In this document: piece by piece, positions 52,069 to 63,598 of the stretch
Position numbering within the stretch: position 1 is the stretch's first letter
Layout: each line of letters opens with the position of its first letter
Assembly: GCA_034096865.1 (NCBI GenBank)
Contig: JAWQFJ010001160.1
Location: 1-64,000, forward strand
Source of the DNA: Theodoxus fluviatilis
Lineage: Eukaryota; Mollusca; Gastropoda; Cycloneritida; Neritidae
DNA: 64,000 nt
Reading direction: 5' to 3'
Notes under the pieces: generated by a model
The model's input: the letters and a program-made list of their open reading frames with translations, nothing else
Database searches by the model: none
What the model was told of the DNA's origin: nothing
Program-made: the position numbers and the translations under genes

Positions 52069-54093
52069 GTGAGAGCGATCACAGAAATGCCAACGCCCAC
52101 CTCGCTCACCGAACTGAGAACGATCTGCGGCATGTTCAACTACTTGGGTAGGTTCGTACCTGGGATGGCTACTGCTATGAAACCCATCACTGATCTCATG
52201 AAGAAGAACACTGCGTGGAGTTGGGGTCCAGCTCAGCAGAAGGCATTTGCGGCTGTAAAGAAACAACTGTCGTCATCACAAGCCCTGGGATTCTACAACT
52301 CAGAGAGAAAGACTGTGGTGAGCGCTGATAGCAGTAGCTATGGCTTGGGTGCAGCACTGTTACAGTGGCATGGAGACAAGCTTGTTCCCATAGCATACGC
52401 ATCCAGAACTCTGACTGATGCAGAACAGCGATACGCTCAGATAGAAAAAGAGTGCCTAGCGTCCACATGGGCGTGCGAGAAGTTCGCCAAATACCTGATT
52501 GGGCTGGACAGTTTTGTGCTCGAAACCGACCATAAGCCCTTGGTTCCGCTGATGAAGAACAAAGACATTGACAAAGCCCCAGTGAGGTGCCAGAGACTAC
52601 TGATCCGACTGATGCGGTTCAAGGCACAAGTTGTTCATGTGCCGGGCAAGCAGATCATCATCGCCGACGCTCTGTCCAGGAGCCCAGTGCCGCACACAGC
52701 AGAGGATGAAGAAACCGCTGAAACAATGGCTGCTTATGTTGATTCAGTGGAGTCGGGTTGGCCTGTTACCCCACAGCGCCTGGAAAAGCTTCGTGCAGCA
52801 ACAGTCCATGACCCGGAACTGCAACAAGTCATGGAGTACGTCCTGAGAGGTTGGCCAGTGAAACCGTCAGCCAATCTTCAAGCGTTTCACCAAGCACAGG
52901 GAGAACTGTCGCTTATCCGAGGACTATTGGTCTACAATGGCAGAATTGTAGTTCCAAGAAGTCAGCGTGAAGAGGTGCTGAACAAACTGCATGGGACTCA
53001 TCAAGGTCTTCACAAATGCCGCCAGAATGCTCAGTCATCAGTCTGGTGGCCAGGACTGAGTAGAGACCTAAAGAACCTCATTGACACGTGCAAAGAGTGC
53101 CGACAAAAGCGACAGTCACAGAAAAACGAGCCGCTACGACCAACTCCATTACCAGAACGACCATGGCAACGATTGGGAGCAGATTTGTGCACTCACCAGG
53201 GCAGAGAGTACCTGGTAGTCGTGGACTACTACTCAAGATGGCTGGAGGTACTGCCCCTCCATTCTACAACATCCGCAGTCATTATCAAGAAAATGACTCA
53301 GCTGTTCGCTACTCATGGGATTCCAGACACTCTAGTGAGTGATAACGGACCACAATTCCAATGTGCAGAATTCCGGCATTTTGCACAGGAATTTGACTTC
53401 AACCACATGACCAGCAGCCCAGGTTTCCCACAAGCAAATGGAGCGGCTGAAAGTGCAGTGAAAGTAGCAAAGACGCTACTGCAACAGCGGTCGTTTGAGA
53501 TCGCTTTGATGAACTACAGGTCTACCCCTCACTCCAGCACGGGGGTTAGTCCTGCAGTTGCCCTGATGGGGAGAACGCTCAAAACCTTGATCCCCAAACT
53601 CCCAGAAAACCTGATTCCTTTCCCTGTCAAAGACGCAGACATACGTCAAGCAGACCGGAAAGCTAAGGAGAGCTACAAGTTCTGTTACGACAGACGGCAC
53701 AGTGCCAAGCCTCTGTCTGAACTGAAACCGGGAGACGACGTTCTGATCAAGATGGATTCCGAGAACAGCTGGAAGAATCACGGCACTATTGTCGCCGCAG
53801 ATCAAGAAAACCGTACCTATCTGGTCAACTCACCAGGTGGAGTCTTGCGCCGTAATAGAAAACACCTACAACAACTCCCTCCTCCGCAGGAGATCGTCAT
53901 GCCAGATCTACCGCCAGCAGAAGAGTCATCAGAACCCGCTGACACCGGCGATCCGAAGGAAGTCGCTACGCCCGACAAGCGAGTTACAAGATCGTCTGCT
54001 GGGTACACAGCTTCCAAACCAGCTCGTTTCAGGGAGGAAGAAGTGTGTGCGCAGTTTTTGCACAACCAATGTGTTAAAAACAGAGCAAAGTGA
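52069..54093 (+). CDS. RNase H and integrase of Gypsy element
   Basis: 674 residues from the first Met; the true frame begins at the break near 52023. RT connection (LTELRTICGMFNYLGRFVPG), RNase H (VVSADSSSYGLGAALL near 84; ECLASTWACEKFAKYL; FVLETDHKPL). Integrase has an HHCC finger (HGTHQGLHKC..CKECRQKR, about 310-345) and the DDE core GADLC (about 370), VSDNGPQF (about 423) and GAAESAVK (about 461). A C-terminal basic region ends at 54093. No chromodomain and no envelope frame follow. Apart from the one frameshift all catalytic residues are kept. Confidence 0.95.
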   Translation: MRAITEMPTPTSLTELRTICGMFNYLGRFVPGMATAMKPITDLMKKNTAWSWGPAQQKAFAAVKKQLSSSQALGFYNSERKTVVSADSSSYGLGAALLQWHGDKLVPIAYASRTLTDAEQRYAQIEKECLASTWACEKFAKYLIGLDSFVLETDHKPLVPLMKNKDIDKAPVRCQRLLIRLMRFKAQVVHVPGKQIIIADALSRSPVPHTAEDEETAETMAAYVDSVESGWPVTPQRLEKLRAATVHDPELQQVMEYVLRGWPVKPSANLQAFHQAQGELSLIRGLLVYNGRIVVPRSQREEVLNKLHGTHQGLHKCRQNAQSSVWWPGLSRDLKNLIDTCKECRQKRQSQKNEPLRPTPLPERPWQRLGADLCTHQGREYLVVVDYYSRWLEVLPLHSTTSAVIIKKMTQLFATHGIPDTLVSDNGPQFQCAEFRHFAQEFDFNHMTSSPGFPQANGAAESAVKVAKTLLQQRSFEIALMNYRSTPHSSTGVSPAVALMGRTLKTLIPKLPENLIPFPVKDADIRQADRKAKESYKFCYDRRHSAKPLSELKPGDDVLIKMDSENSWKNHGTIVAADQENRTYLVNSPGGVLRRNRKHLQQLPPPQEIVMPDLPPAEESSEPADTGDPKEVATPDKRVTRSSAGYTASKPARFREEEVCAQFLHNQCVKNRAK

Positions 54094-54628
54094 AGGCGTT
54101 GAGGTTTCTCCGCCTTATGACTTATGTGCGTGTGAATGTGGGTGCTGTGGTGAATATAGCATTGTGTGCACATACTCCAGTATTATTCCACGAGTGTGCT
54201 GGATTGGATTACAAATTTTCCATGGATTACTTTATATGTGTTGGATTTTATAGCCGTCAAGTTGGGTTACTAATTCACTGGTAGTGATAATTATTTGACT
54301 TGGGAGCGAGAGGATTGTAGATATAAATTAAAGTCTGTTTATTCTAAAATTTTCATTCTAAAGAGAAAATCAGTTTATAATGGAGGGACTTTTGGGTTTG
54401 TGACTGACAAATTTCTTCCTAAACAGTAATTGGAAGAAGTCGACCTTTCAGGAAATTTATTACGTTAATTTGGTTAAAAGAGTCTCACTGAAATGTTGAG
54501 TTCTTCAAAGTGTTTTATTTGTTGTAGTAGTAGTAGTACTAACTGTTTGAGACAAAAATACAAAACAGTACCTGGAACTACATTTATTCGTCAACAGTGC
54601 CAGGACAGTTCTCCAGATACATGTTTTC
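54094..54628. other. Gypsy element 3' non-coding region
   Basis: 535 bases between integrase and purine tract, with no envelope-like frame. Confidence 0.7.
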
Positions 54629-54662
54629 GAAAAAAAGAAAAAGAAAAAAGAAAAAAGGGAGA
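54629..54662 (+). promoter_or_regulatory. Polypurine tract
   Basis: 34 bases of A and G only, ending AAAAAAGGGAGA directly before the 3' LTR; primes plus-strand DNA. Confidence 0.9.
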
Positions 54663-54872
54663 TGTTTGGGAATGTAATCTAAGAGAGACAACCCCTTCAT
54701 GACTGTTCCTCATTGTCCCTCCTAATTACGTCATTTTCAGTCTTTGACTCAACATGTTGTAACATGGACGTGACTTGCATTTATCAGAAGAATAAATGTT
54801 GAAATGGGAATCTACAGTGGTATGTCCTAATGTGTGAAAGTCGTCAGTTCGTCCACTTGTCTATCTTGAACA
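54663..54872 (+). repeat. 3' LTR
   Basis: Identical to the 5' LTR except at 54752. AATAAA at 54791-54796. Confidence 0.96.
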
Positions 54873-55034
54873 TCAGTGACATCCATAGAGCATGGGACTA
54901 GGCCTGATTTATCTCTGCGGGGAATGGTAGCATGTTGTTTTGCTCCTCTATCCCCATTTTCCTCTCACATATAATATACCTCCTGAAACTAAAAGTAAAA
55001 CATAAGGCCAGAGCATTTCCATTACCTCTTGATC

Positions 55035-55140
55035 AGCTAGAACCCCTGGTTGCTGGGCTTTCTGGGCCTGCTCCAGTAGCTCAGCCAGGGGCAGACTCTA
55101 GCAGCCCAAGAGGCTACTGGGGGATATCTAGATTGGGTCA
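55035..55140 (-). repeat. Family P tail fragment
   Basis: GAACCCCTGGTTGCTGGGCT and CCAGTAGCTCAGCCAGGGGC, the 3' tail seen at 25700, 33465 and 48845. Confidence 0.65.
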
Positions 55141-55895
55141 GATCATACAGCTGTAACACCTCCAATGAATGCTGTAAATGATTTCCTTTTAACTGTTTCC
55201 TGTTCAGTTGGTAAAATCAGTACACCCATCATCTGTTCAACTCCGTCGAAGTCAGTACAAGAATGGTGAGGAGAGTGCATGCGTTTCATGTGTTTCCCGT
55301 CAAACTAAGGTCCAAGTGTGGGAATGGTCGGTGTGGATCCACTCCATAACTTTCCCCTGAGAGAGTGGGAAGGGATGCATCTGTCTCTGAACATGTGCAC
55401 TCACAACATGCATCTCTAAGTTCTAGCACAACATGCATTTCTAAGTTCTAGCAGATTTATCTTAGCTTCACCATCTGAACATGAAAGGGTTCTATTGTAC
55501 ATCAACGCACTAATGTACAACGTACTAATTAGTACACTATGTATGTATGTGTCTGTTTTCTTGTATTGCACAAGATTTTCATTCCACTCGAGCATGTTCA
55601 ATGTGCCACATATTGTTCATAGCCAGAAGAGGTGGGTCTGTACTAATGCAGTGCTTTTTTCTCTTTTTAAATCAGTTTAACTAGTTATAAACGTAATGGC
55701 TTGTTGAGGAAGCTCCTCTTAGTATGATTATTTGTTTTTCCGGCACATCATCAACCTTGAACTAACAAATCTCACAGTCACACAGTGGGGAAGGTGCATC
55801 GTATAGGTTCACCTCATACATTCATATCCATTCATACACACACCATTTTATCTTTTTCTTCTAAGACAGAGCTCAGCAGCAGGACAGTGACTGAC
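55141..55895. other. Intron, nothing recognised
   Basis: No domain. A 30-bp near-duplicate around ACAACATGCAT..CTAAGTTCTAGCA lies at 55405-55450. Confidence 0.4.
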
Positions 55896-56070
55896 CAACG
55901 ATGGTGAAGTTGGACTCCAGCAGGTCGCGGTGAGAAAAGAGCCAGGCCTGTGCAAGCTTGCTGTTCTTGGCCTTGCCGGCCACGAAGTTCAGGAAGTAGA
56001 CACCCAGCCCCGCAATCATCAGCATCTCCAGGTAGAAGCTGTCCCAGTTGGTCCGCAGATGCAGAGGCAC
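55896..56070 (-). CDS. CCDC47: CCDC47 exon with transmembrane helix
   Basis: 175 bases (58 residues plus one base): [58 protein letters not shown]. Acceptor CCCTGCAG, donor GTCAGT. The hydrophobic run [19 protein letters not shown] is the single transmembrane segment; the following [12 protein letters not shown] is the hallmark of CCDC47. Its last G joins the exon at 47310 to rebuild VGDDG. Confidence 0.96.
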
Positions 56071-56430
56071 CTGCAGGGCAAGCAAGCAAACAAGTCCAGA
56101 AACCCTGGAAGATCTGCCCTGAGCATGTCAACATACAAACTGCGTGGACACGGCCCCCCTGTGGATAAGGCAACACTCCTCTCCCCACCCCTCCTCCTTA
56201 TGGACCGGATGTGGCGTATGGTGGGTGCACATGATTAACTTTTTGCATGTGATTACTTTAAGCACGAGTTGGTGACGTGGTGACTGAGAAGTGTTCAACT
56301 GTGAGTGGATGATCTGATTGACTGTATGTTTGTCAAGTGAAAGTGGTGTGCCACACTTGGGCGGATGAACCCCTGTTTGACTGGTGAGTGTTGATTTTAC
56401 CGGCTGTCATTTTATATTGTAAATACCGCG

Positions 56431-57224
56431 TATGTATTGTGATGAGCGACAGTGAAGCCGGAACGGATGAGTTAGTCTGTGTGGTTGTTTTCAGGGTTCT
56501 TCATGGTGTATGAATTGAGCAGTGCAAGCTCAGACTTGAAGCTCTACTGGAGAGGGCCAGTGCTGAGACTGTCGGCGGGGAGCCGCATAGTCACCTGTAG
56601 TTGTTGTCGGCTGGGGTAGCTAAGGTAGCACCTCGTGCCTTGTGTTGGCCAAGTGTATGTAGCAGTCATATTGCTGCTAATACACCCATATATACATACA
56701 TGTAGCAGTCATATTGCTGCTAATACACCCATATATACATACATGTAGCAGTCATATTGCTGCTAATACACCCATATATGCATACATGTAGCAGTCATAT
56801 TGCTGCTAATACACCCATATATACATACATGTAGCAGTCATATTGCTGCTAATACACCCATATATACATACATGTAGCAGTCATATTGCTGCTAATACAC
56901 CCATATATACATACATGTAGCAGTCATATTGCTGCTAATACACCCATATATACATACATGTAGCAGTCATATTGCTGCTAATATACATACACACAAGCAG
57001 CCTTGGCCAACACAAGGCACGAGGTGCTACCTTAGCTACCCCAGCCGACAACAACTACAGGTGACTATGCGGCTCCCCGCCGACAGTCTCAGTATTAGCC
57101 CTCTCCAGTAGAGCTTCAAGTCTCAGCTTGCACTGCTCAATTCATACACCATGAAGAACCCTGAAAACAACCACACAGACTAACTCATCCGTTCTGGCTT
57201 CACTGTCGCTCATCACCATACATA
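56431..57224. mobile_element. Second foldback element with minisatellite loop
   Basis: Arm 1 56431-56653 and arm 2 57002-57224 are 223-bp inverted copies with only a few mismatches. Outer ends are TATGTATTGTGATGAGCGAC and its mirror. The 348-bp loop is a tandem array of 43-bp units. No open frame of note. It differs in sequence from the foldback element at 8859-9729, although both arms start near a TGAGCGAC string. Confidence 0.93.
56658..56985. repeat. Minisatellite, eight copies of a 43-bp unit
   Basis: GTAGCAGTCATATTGCTGCT plus AATACACCCATATATACATACAT-type remainder. Each unit contains a hairpin, TAGCAG..CTGCTA. Only one unit has a visible change (TATATG). Confidence 0.95.
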
Positions 57225-57521
57225 TTAACACTTGTATATATATATAGACGACCTGGTGTTTGTGTCATTTCTTTTCACTTTCAATTGTGCAGGCTAGATT
57301 AACCTAAGGCCCAGTTAGCTGGTCTGGAAGCACCCACCCACCCACGCCCTCCCCAAAAGAGGGGTAGAGGAAACATGGCCCCCCAAAATGGGGGGATCAA
57401 TATGTAGATCAAACTTAAAATGTCTTTACTGAAGATGATATAGTATGCAATGCATTTTGCACAGATTAAAATCAATAAAGCAATGTCCACTTTTTAATTT
57501 AAAGACCAGACTAGAAAACAG

Positions 57522-58358
57522 AACAAGAAGGGCAAAGCCCATACGACTCACATGCTTGACCTTGACCTTGACATTCAGTGACCTTCAAGGTCAAGGTCAA
57601 ACAACTAAACCTAGCAATGACATCATAGACTAAGAAATGATTTACACATTTTTCCCTACCAAAAATACACGTGACCTTGACCCAAGGTCAAGGTCATCCA
57701 AGGTCATGCAACACAAAGCTCTTAATTCAAGACATAGGAAGCACAATGGTGCTTATTTGCACTTTCTACCATGAGATATGGTCAATTTTAGTGGTTCACT
57801 ACCCCATTTTGGTCACATTTCATAAGGGTCAAAGTGACCTTGACCTTGATGATATGTGACCAAATGTGTCTCATGATGAAAGTATAACATGTGCCCCACA
57901 TAATTATTAAGTTTGAAACAGTTATCTGCCATAGGTCAGGGTCAAGGTCACTTCAAAATATGTATACAATCCAACTTTGAAGAGCTCCTGTGACCTTGAC
58001 CTTGAAGCAAGGTCAACCAAACTGGTATCAATAGATAGGGCTTGCTTTGACCTATATACCACTTGTAGCTAAGGTCGCCATTCTCAATAACGTGGGAGAA
58101 AATTGGGAAAATGTGAAAAATGACTGTTTTTGAGACCACATTTATGGCTCCTGTGACCTTGACCTTGAAGCAAGGTCAAGTCACTATGTATGTTTTTTGA
58201 GGCCTTGTCATCATACACCATCATGCCACATTTGGTGTTGATAGACTTAATAGTCTCCGAGAAAAATCCAACGTTTAGGTTTTTTACGCCCGGACGGACG
58301 GACGGACGGACGACACGGCTGAGTACATAGACTCACTTTTGCTTCGCATGTGAGTCAA
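57522..58358. mobile_element. ERRE-rich element (family Z), copy C
   Basis: Complete copy with ends AACAAGAAGGGCAAAGCCC and GCATGTGAGTCAA. I count thirteen exact TGACCTTGA / TCAAGGTCA sites in 837 bp, several in overlapping pairs. Confidence 0.92.
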
Positions 58359-58393
58359 AAATGAGCGAATCAACAAAACATAAACAATTTTAA

Positions 58394-59355
58394 CCCTTTC
58401 CCTGCCATGCCCAGAAATGTTCAAGGGCTCGAACTGTCAGAGCTTCACTAGGTCCCCAAAAAGTTCAGGCTTCTAATGAAGCACTGTCATGATAGTGAGG
58501 CAACTACAAGGGCGCATTTGTTTGGCCCAAAATCTCGAGAGAATCGCAAGGGCTAGGTGTTTCCTATGTTCCTCGCTCATAAGGACACACTCGCCGTGAA
58601 GGCGGGAGGCCGAGGGAGGTCCGGAGCTCCCTTGATGCTTCCTGCTGCAGAGACCCGGATGAGCCGAAATGGCGGAGACAGTGTGAGTTGGGCTGGTGTA
58701 CAAAGATCACGGTGCCTGTAAGGTGGCTCTCAGGGTTCGAGAATGGAAAGTGTATGTACAGGGAAGTATTTGCTGTTCGATTGTTCATTTGTATTTTTTC
58801 AGGCGTAGGTGTATAGGTTATTTCTGGACATACACTGCCCCAAAATTGTTTAACGCTTGCAAACATGCTACACCGTATACATACGCTCTAAGAATTATGT
58901 CCCTTGAATTGATCAAAATGAATGAACGCCTAACATTTTCGACAAAATTGTCTACAGTTGAACGCGGGTTGCTTTTATTCGTTGAAATAGTTCCCGTGCC
59001 ATTCGATATGACACCATGGTGCGTTCTATCAAGTGAAAAACCGATGTAATATCTGTATCGTCAGTTATTTCGTCTATCGGCAACTTCCTCACCTACTCTG
59101 GCGCCAGGACGCAGCCATGTTCTACCGCCTTGCCAGTTGATGATTGGCTGTTTTTCAAGCTGTAGGAGCATCTTGCTTGCCCTCCACTAGCCGGCGAGGG
59201 AGAATCTCAAGATTTTGGGCCTAACAAACACGCCCCAAATGACTCAGTTCAGTGCTCTGGGAAATAAGAGCACTATGGTATGACAAACACTAGAACAGCA
59301 AAACATGAGAAAATTCCCTGGCATATGGCATGCAATATATACGGCAGGGAAGGGG
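58394..59355. mobile_element. TTAA-flanked MITE (piggyBac-like), 962 bp
   Basis: TTAA at 58390-58393 and 59356-59359. Ends CCCTTTCCCTGCC / GGCAGGGAAGGGG. Further inward, GGGCGCATTTGTTTGGCCCA is mirrored by a TGGGCCTAACAAACACGCCC-type stretch near 59220, so the inverted ends continue imperfectly for about 150-200 bp. The interior open frame (58696-59049) has no transposase motif. Confidence 0.9.
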
Positions 59356-59359
59356 TTAA

Positions 59360-60485
59360 TTTACATCAACAAAACAAGATCAGATTCAGAACTGACTGAA
59401 CTTCAAATTCAGATTAATTAAACAGAATTCACTCTTGAGTCTCACCAAATTGGAGATGATTAACTCTGCAATGCCGAGTCGTCATCTAAAACAATGCAGC
59501 TGACTAGAATACATTAATGCTGTGTAAACAATTAAATATGAACCAACTCAAAACTGATTAAGAAACTTCACAAATGTATGGTATTCTGGAACAAAATGGC
59601 ACTACTATCAATTATCATGGAACTTGAGGATAAAAGTAGTTTTAGTTCATTCACTCTGCCTTACTGTCATCCTCTGATAATGATGTCAATGTGCTAACAT
59701 ATCGCTCCTTTTCAGAACTTGCCAATCTCCTCTGTCCACCACCCCCAAACATTGTCTTGTCTTATTTCACAGATTGTAGAACTTACTTGTTAACTGCAAA
59801 TTTGCACTGACCAAAACTAATTAAACTTTCGACTTAAAGACTTTTAACTGTACATAAGTACAACAAGAAAAATGTAAACTAAAAGCATATAAACAATCAA
59901 ACATAACTCAATACTGACCAGAACATTTTTTTTACAGATGGCTTTCTGAAATGCGAAATCACAACAAGAACAACCTTGTGAGTTGATAGAATTTAAACAA
60001 CCTTCACAGCCACTGTGACAAGCACAAATGAGGCTAGATGGAGGTCGACAAAAGGCTATGCATTCGTAGCTAGTTTTCTGCACCGATACTTGAGTGGCAG
60101 AGGTAACGTCACTGCTTCACTGTAGAGTGTAGTAATCCATCGGTGCAGCAGTCTTTCACGTCCTCAATGTGCTCTACATGGAAATGCCACTTATCCTGAA
60201 ACACTTTTCCTCCTCATGCTCCTTGCCTTTCTTCTCTTCTTTGTCGTTTCTTTCTGCTTTTTTCGGTCTGGCTGTGGTTTCCTCACATCCCTCCTGTGCA
60301 CAACAAACACATCAAAGCTGCTGGTTGAAAATGCTGAACAATATAGTATTACCTTGTTGCAAATGAACCCCAAAACATAGGTGGAACTTTTGTGGCTAGT
60401 TAATACAAGACGAGAAACATGGCAGACATTGCAGCAGGCAATATGACAGTTTTATCTAGTCGTGGACTATTGGAAACAGCATCAA
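59360..60485. other. Intron, nothing recognised
   Basis: AT-rich. A Lys-rich open frame at 60191-60373 (minus) was considered as an exon and rejected. Confidence 0.4.
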
Positions 60486-60489
60486 ACCA

Positions 60490-60595
60490 ATTCAGTTTAA
60501 TTACTCACCTGTCAGGCGAGTGATTCTGCAGTTTTAAGTTGCCTGACAATTTTTACTTGCCTTGGGTAGTCGGGTTTGAACATTCCTGCATATGA
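60490..60595 (-). repeat. Family X MITE end fragment
   Basis: ACTCACCTGTCAGGCGAGTG, TTTTTACTTGCCTTGGGTAG and GGGTTTGAACATTCC are the family X start in reverse. Confidence 0.6.
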
Positions 60596-60608
60596 TGCAT
60601 TAGAATAG

Positions 60609-61059
<451 letters not shown>

Positions 61060-61489
61060 CAGTTAGGCTTCGAGGTGGTAATGTTATTGTTATTACTATG
61101 ATGTGTTATGATTATTTAATGATGACATTTATTTATTTATTCATTCATTTATTATAAATGATGATTTGACATGTGATTATGATGTTGGAGTGGGAATGGT
61201 AATAATAATGTTAGCGATAATAATATGAGACAGTTATGATGTTGTGATGATAACAAGGTTGAGGAGGATGTTGTAACTCTGATAATGTGAAGACATTGTC
61301 AGAAGAATGATGTTGATCATGATGTTTTGTGCAGTATTTATGATGTATGACAATAAATAATAAAAAAATAAAATAAAATAAAATAAAAGTATTTTTCACA
61401 AAGAAGAATAAAAAAGGATTGCTTCTCTAAAACCTGCAATAACTTGTTGGACATATCTTGGTTTCAACCTGAATGACATGTGATCATCA

Positions 61490-61940
61490 GTCCTGATCAC
61501 AGAACAAATCCACTTACCCACTCACCCTAGGCGAGTACAACTTTCCTCGGGCTAGATAAAATTGCAGAGTCACTCACTTGATGGGTTAGTAACAGATAAG
61601 AAAAAGCAATTTGATGCTTTTTCCAGCTGTCATTGGTAACAACAGTCATGTCACCTGCTGCGATGTCCCCCATCTCTCTTGTTACACCATAACATGCGAT
61701 GTCACTTCCTGTTATGAAGAAGCTTGGTCCTCAATGAGAACAAATTTGATCTTTGATGGATGTGTTTGTGATATGTAATGCAAAAAAGCCTTTGCCAGAA
61801 GAAAAAAAGCAGAAATAAAGCAACCGAGGAATGAATAAGAGAGACAAAGAATATAAACATGAGAAAGAAAATATTTTACTTCAAGATAAATGGTACTACA
61901 ATTCAGACAGACTGGTAAAAGGATATCCCCTTGAACACCC
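61490..61940 (+). mobile_element. hAT-like MITE (family X)
   Basis: CACTCACCCTAGGCGAGTAC, CTCGGGCTAGATAAAATTGC and an end at CCCCTTGAACACCCTTGCAG. Uninterrupted copy of the family at 30280 and 44958. Confidence 0.7.
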
Positions 61941-62149
61941 TTGCAGAGTTATCTGATGTGTGTGTGTGTTTTTAAAATTGTCGACAAATGCCTTTATTTT
62001 CATGCAGTAACTGGAACAGATGCATCGCAATACATGTACTGAAAAATAAATAGAAGACAAAAACCTGTTCCAAGTTACATACAATAAACAACCTATCTGA
62101 TGTTTCCTCTAGGCTTGAATCAAGCATGCAAGCAGACAGGTAAGCTGAA

Positions 62150-62293
62150 ACTAAACCTGGCAAGAAAGAAACTCCCAACAGAGCAAGGCAGCAGAAGATC
62201 TCCAGAGGTAGAGCCCCCGCCAGCAAGTGTTTCGGCCCTTTACACTTCCTGACACTCTGGGGGGAGGGCCACACCTGGTTATAGCTCCAGGTA
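62150..62293 (+). repeat. Family P upstream block
   Basis: GAAACTCCCAACAGAGCAAG, CGCCAGCAAGTGTTTCGGCC, CTTCCTGACACTCTGGGGGG and CCTGGTTATAGCTCCAGG, as in 49490-49660 and 33600-33745 but reversed. Confidence 0.65.
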
Positions 62294-62297
62294 TTAA

Positions 62298-62298
<1 letters not shown>

Positions 62299-62368
<70 letters not shown>
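62299..62368. repeat. (AAT)n microsatellite
   Basis: Pure AAT trinucleotides. It abuts the family P block, like a microsatellite tail of that element. The poly-Ile and poly-Leu/Tyr open frames are artefacts. Confidence 0.95.
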
Positions 62369-62369
<1 letters not shown>

Positions 62370-62515
62370 GTATACTGTCGATGAAAAATATTATCCATGG
62401 ACACAAAGTCCCAGTCATCACAAAGGTACCCAAACTCACCATCATCCTCACTGCATAGAATAGATACACAATATACACAGGGTTGTGCCTCTATGGCAGC
62501 AATCAGATACTTTAC

Positions 62516-62635
62516 CTTTGCCATTTCCAGGTCAGGCAACTTCTCTGGATTCTTGGTCTTGGTCTTGACATCCTTGTCAAAGCCTTCAAATTCCTCCTCG
62601 TCATGAAAGTGTTCGAACTCATCCTCGTCTTCGTT
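62516..62635 (-). CDS. CCDC47: CCDC47 exon, acidic luminal region
   Basis: 40 residues in phase 0 at both ends: NEDEDEFEHFHDEEEFEGFD, KDVKTKTKNPEKLPDLEMAK. Acceptor TTGTGCAG, donor GTAAAG. Matches the acidic stretch before the transmembrane helix (DDEEFEGYEDKP-like in vertebrates). The signal peptide exon must lie upstream, outside the window. Confidence 0.88.
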
Positions 62636-62749
62636 CTGCACAAAAAGACAATGAATGAAGAATTTTACTAGAAAGCACTCTGACAGCGCAAACCCCCACC
62701 ATGGAAGCCACAATTTCACTTCCATGACCTGTATAAATGAGGCGGTATA

Positions 62750-63075
62750 TTCTGCTAGCCAGGCCTGATGCCATGTTTACTTCATGTTACAGCCATGCCA
62801 GCCAGCAGTCTCTGAGTGTGGAACGCATTTGCTGCTGTCATACTTTGGTGTCATCAACTTCATGATGCATGGTAAGTCTCTTAATGCTTGCAACTCCAAA
62901 ATGAGATAACAGATAAGCTAAAATATTTAGCGCATTGTTCCTTGGGCGAACCCTGACCTTGCACCAAATGTGATTAGAATCCGTTCTGAACTTTCTGAGT
63001 TATTTGGCCGAATAGCTAATGGATGAATGAACAGAGGGAAAAACATCACCTCCTTGGCAGAGGCAATGAATGAAA
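62750..63075 (+). repeat. Interspersed repeat R3, good copy
   Basis: GCTAGCCAGGCCTGATGCC, CAGTCTCTGAGTGTGGAACG, TTGTTCCTTGGGCGAACCC and CACCTCCTTGGCAGAGGCAA, matching 37145-37535. Confidence 0.75.
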
Positions 63076-63250
63076 TGTTACGGCCTAACACTCTCAGCCT
63101 ATGTAGGCTATGCAAGACCAATGATTACACAAATCTAGAGCAGGCTGGTGCAAAAGCAAGTCATGATTTCCCCTCATTCACCCCTTACAAATTGCATTAG
63201 GAAACACAGTGAGTCTATACTTGTCCCCCAATCCACAGAGGGTACAAAAT
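63076..63250 (+). repeat. Interspersed repeat R1
   Basis: ACGGCCTAACACTCTCAGCC, GTAGGCTATGCAAGACCA and CACAGAGGGTAC, diverged R1 order. Confidence 0.65.
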
Positions 63251-63598
63251 GACCATTGCACATCATACGGCTATGTACAGAAGGAACCAGTAAGTGCATC
63301 TTTGCAATGACTTCCACATATGGTAACACTAATGGACTCATCCGAGGAGAAGGGTGCTGGAAAGACAGCTAATATTCAACTTCAACAATAACAACAGTCT
63401 CCTTGTTTCTTTTCTCAACAAAAGTAAGAATCATGCACAAAGGCTCTCTTTGCCAGATTTTGTCCAAAATTGACATTTGCAGTATTCAGCAAGGCAATGA
63501 CTGAATGAGGCCGTTTCAAGCATAACCGCCCTGAATCAAATGCTGTGGCCCACCAGCTCATGTGGACCACACCCCTCTCCTCGAACGAGTCCACTAGT

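Larger units (their letters stand above)
49853..54872 (+). mobile_element. Ty3/Gypsy LTR retrotransposon, nearly intact
   Basis: 5020 bp, with 210-bp LTRs at each end that differ at one base (49942 G, 54752 A). A perfect 5-bp target duplication TCAGT lies at 49848-49852 and 54873-54877. It has a tRNA-Leu-type primer site, gag-pol in two frames, a purine tract and no env. Gag, protease, RT, RNase H and integrase domains occur in the Ty3/Gypsy order. Low LTR divergence means recent insertion. It lies in a CCDC47 intron in opposite orientation to the gene. The pol style is like the mollusc Mag-lineage elements, which include Steamer; the lineage is inferred. Confidence 0.96.

Noticed and set aside
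54094..54628. Envelope gene in the Gypsy element
   Set aside because: No open frame of useful length, signal peptide or membrane segment between integrase and the purine tract.
58696..59049. 118-residue protein inside a MITE
   Set aside because: No similarity to transposases; lies wholly within a non-autonomous element.
60191..60373. Lys/Arg-rich minus-strand frame as a possible extra CCDC47 exon
   Set aside because: The exons at 62516 and 55896 already join in phase and in register with the family, leaving nothing missing between them; no good splice pair frames this stretch.
62227..62725. Proteins with poly-Ile or poly-Leu/Tyr
   Set aside because: Translation of (AAT)n beside the real CCDC47 exon.
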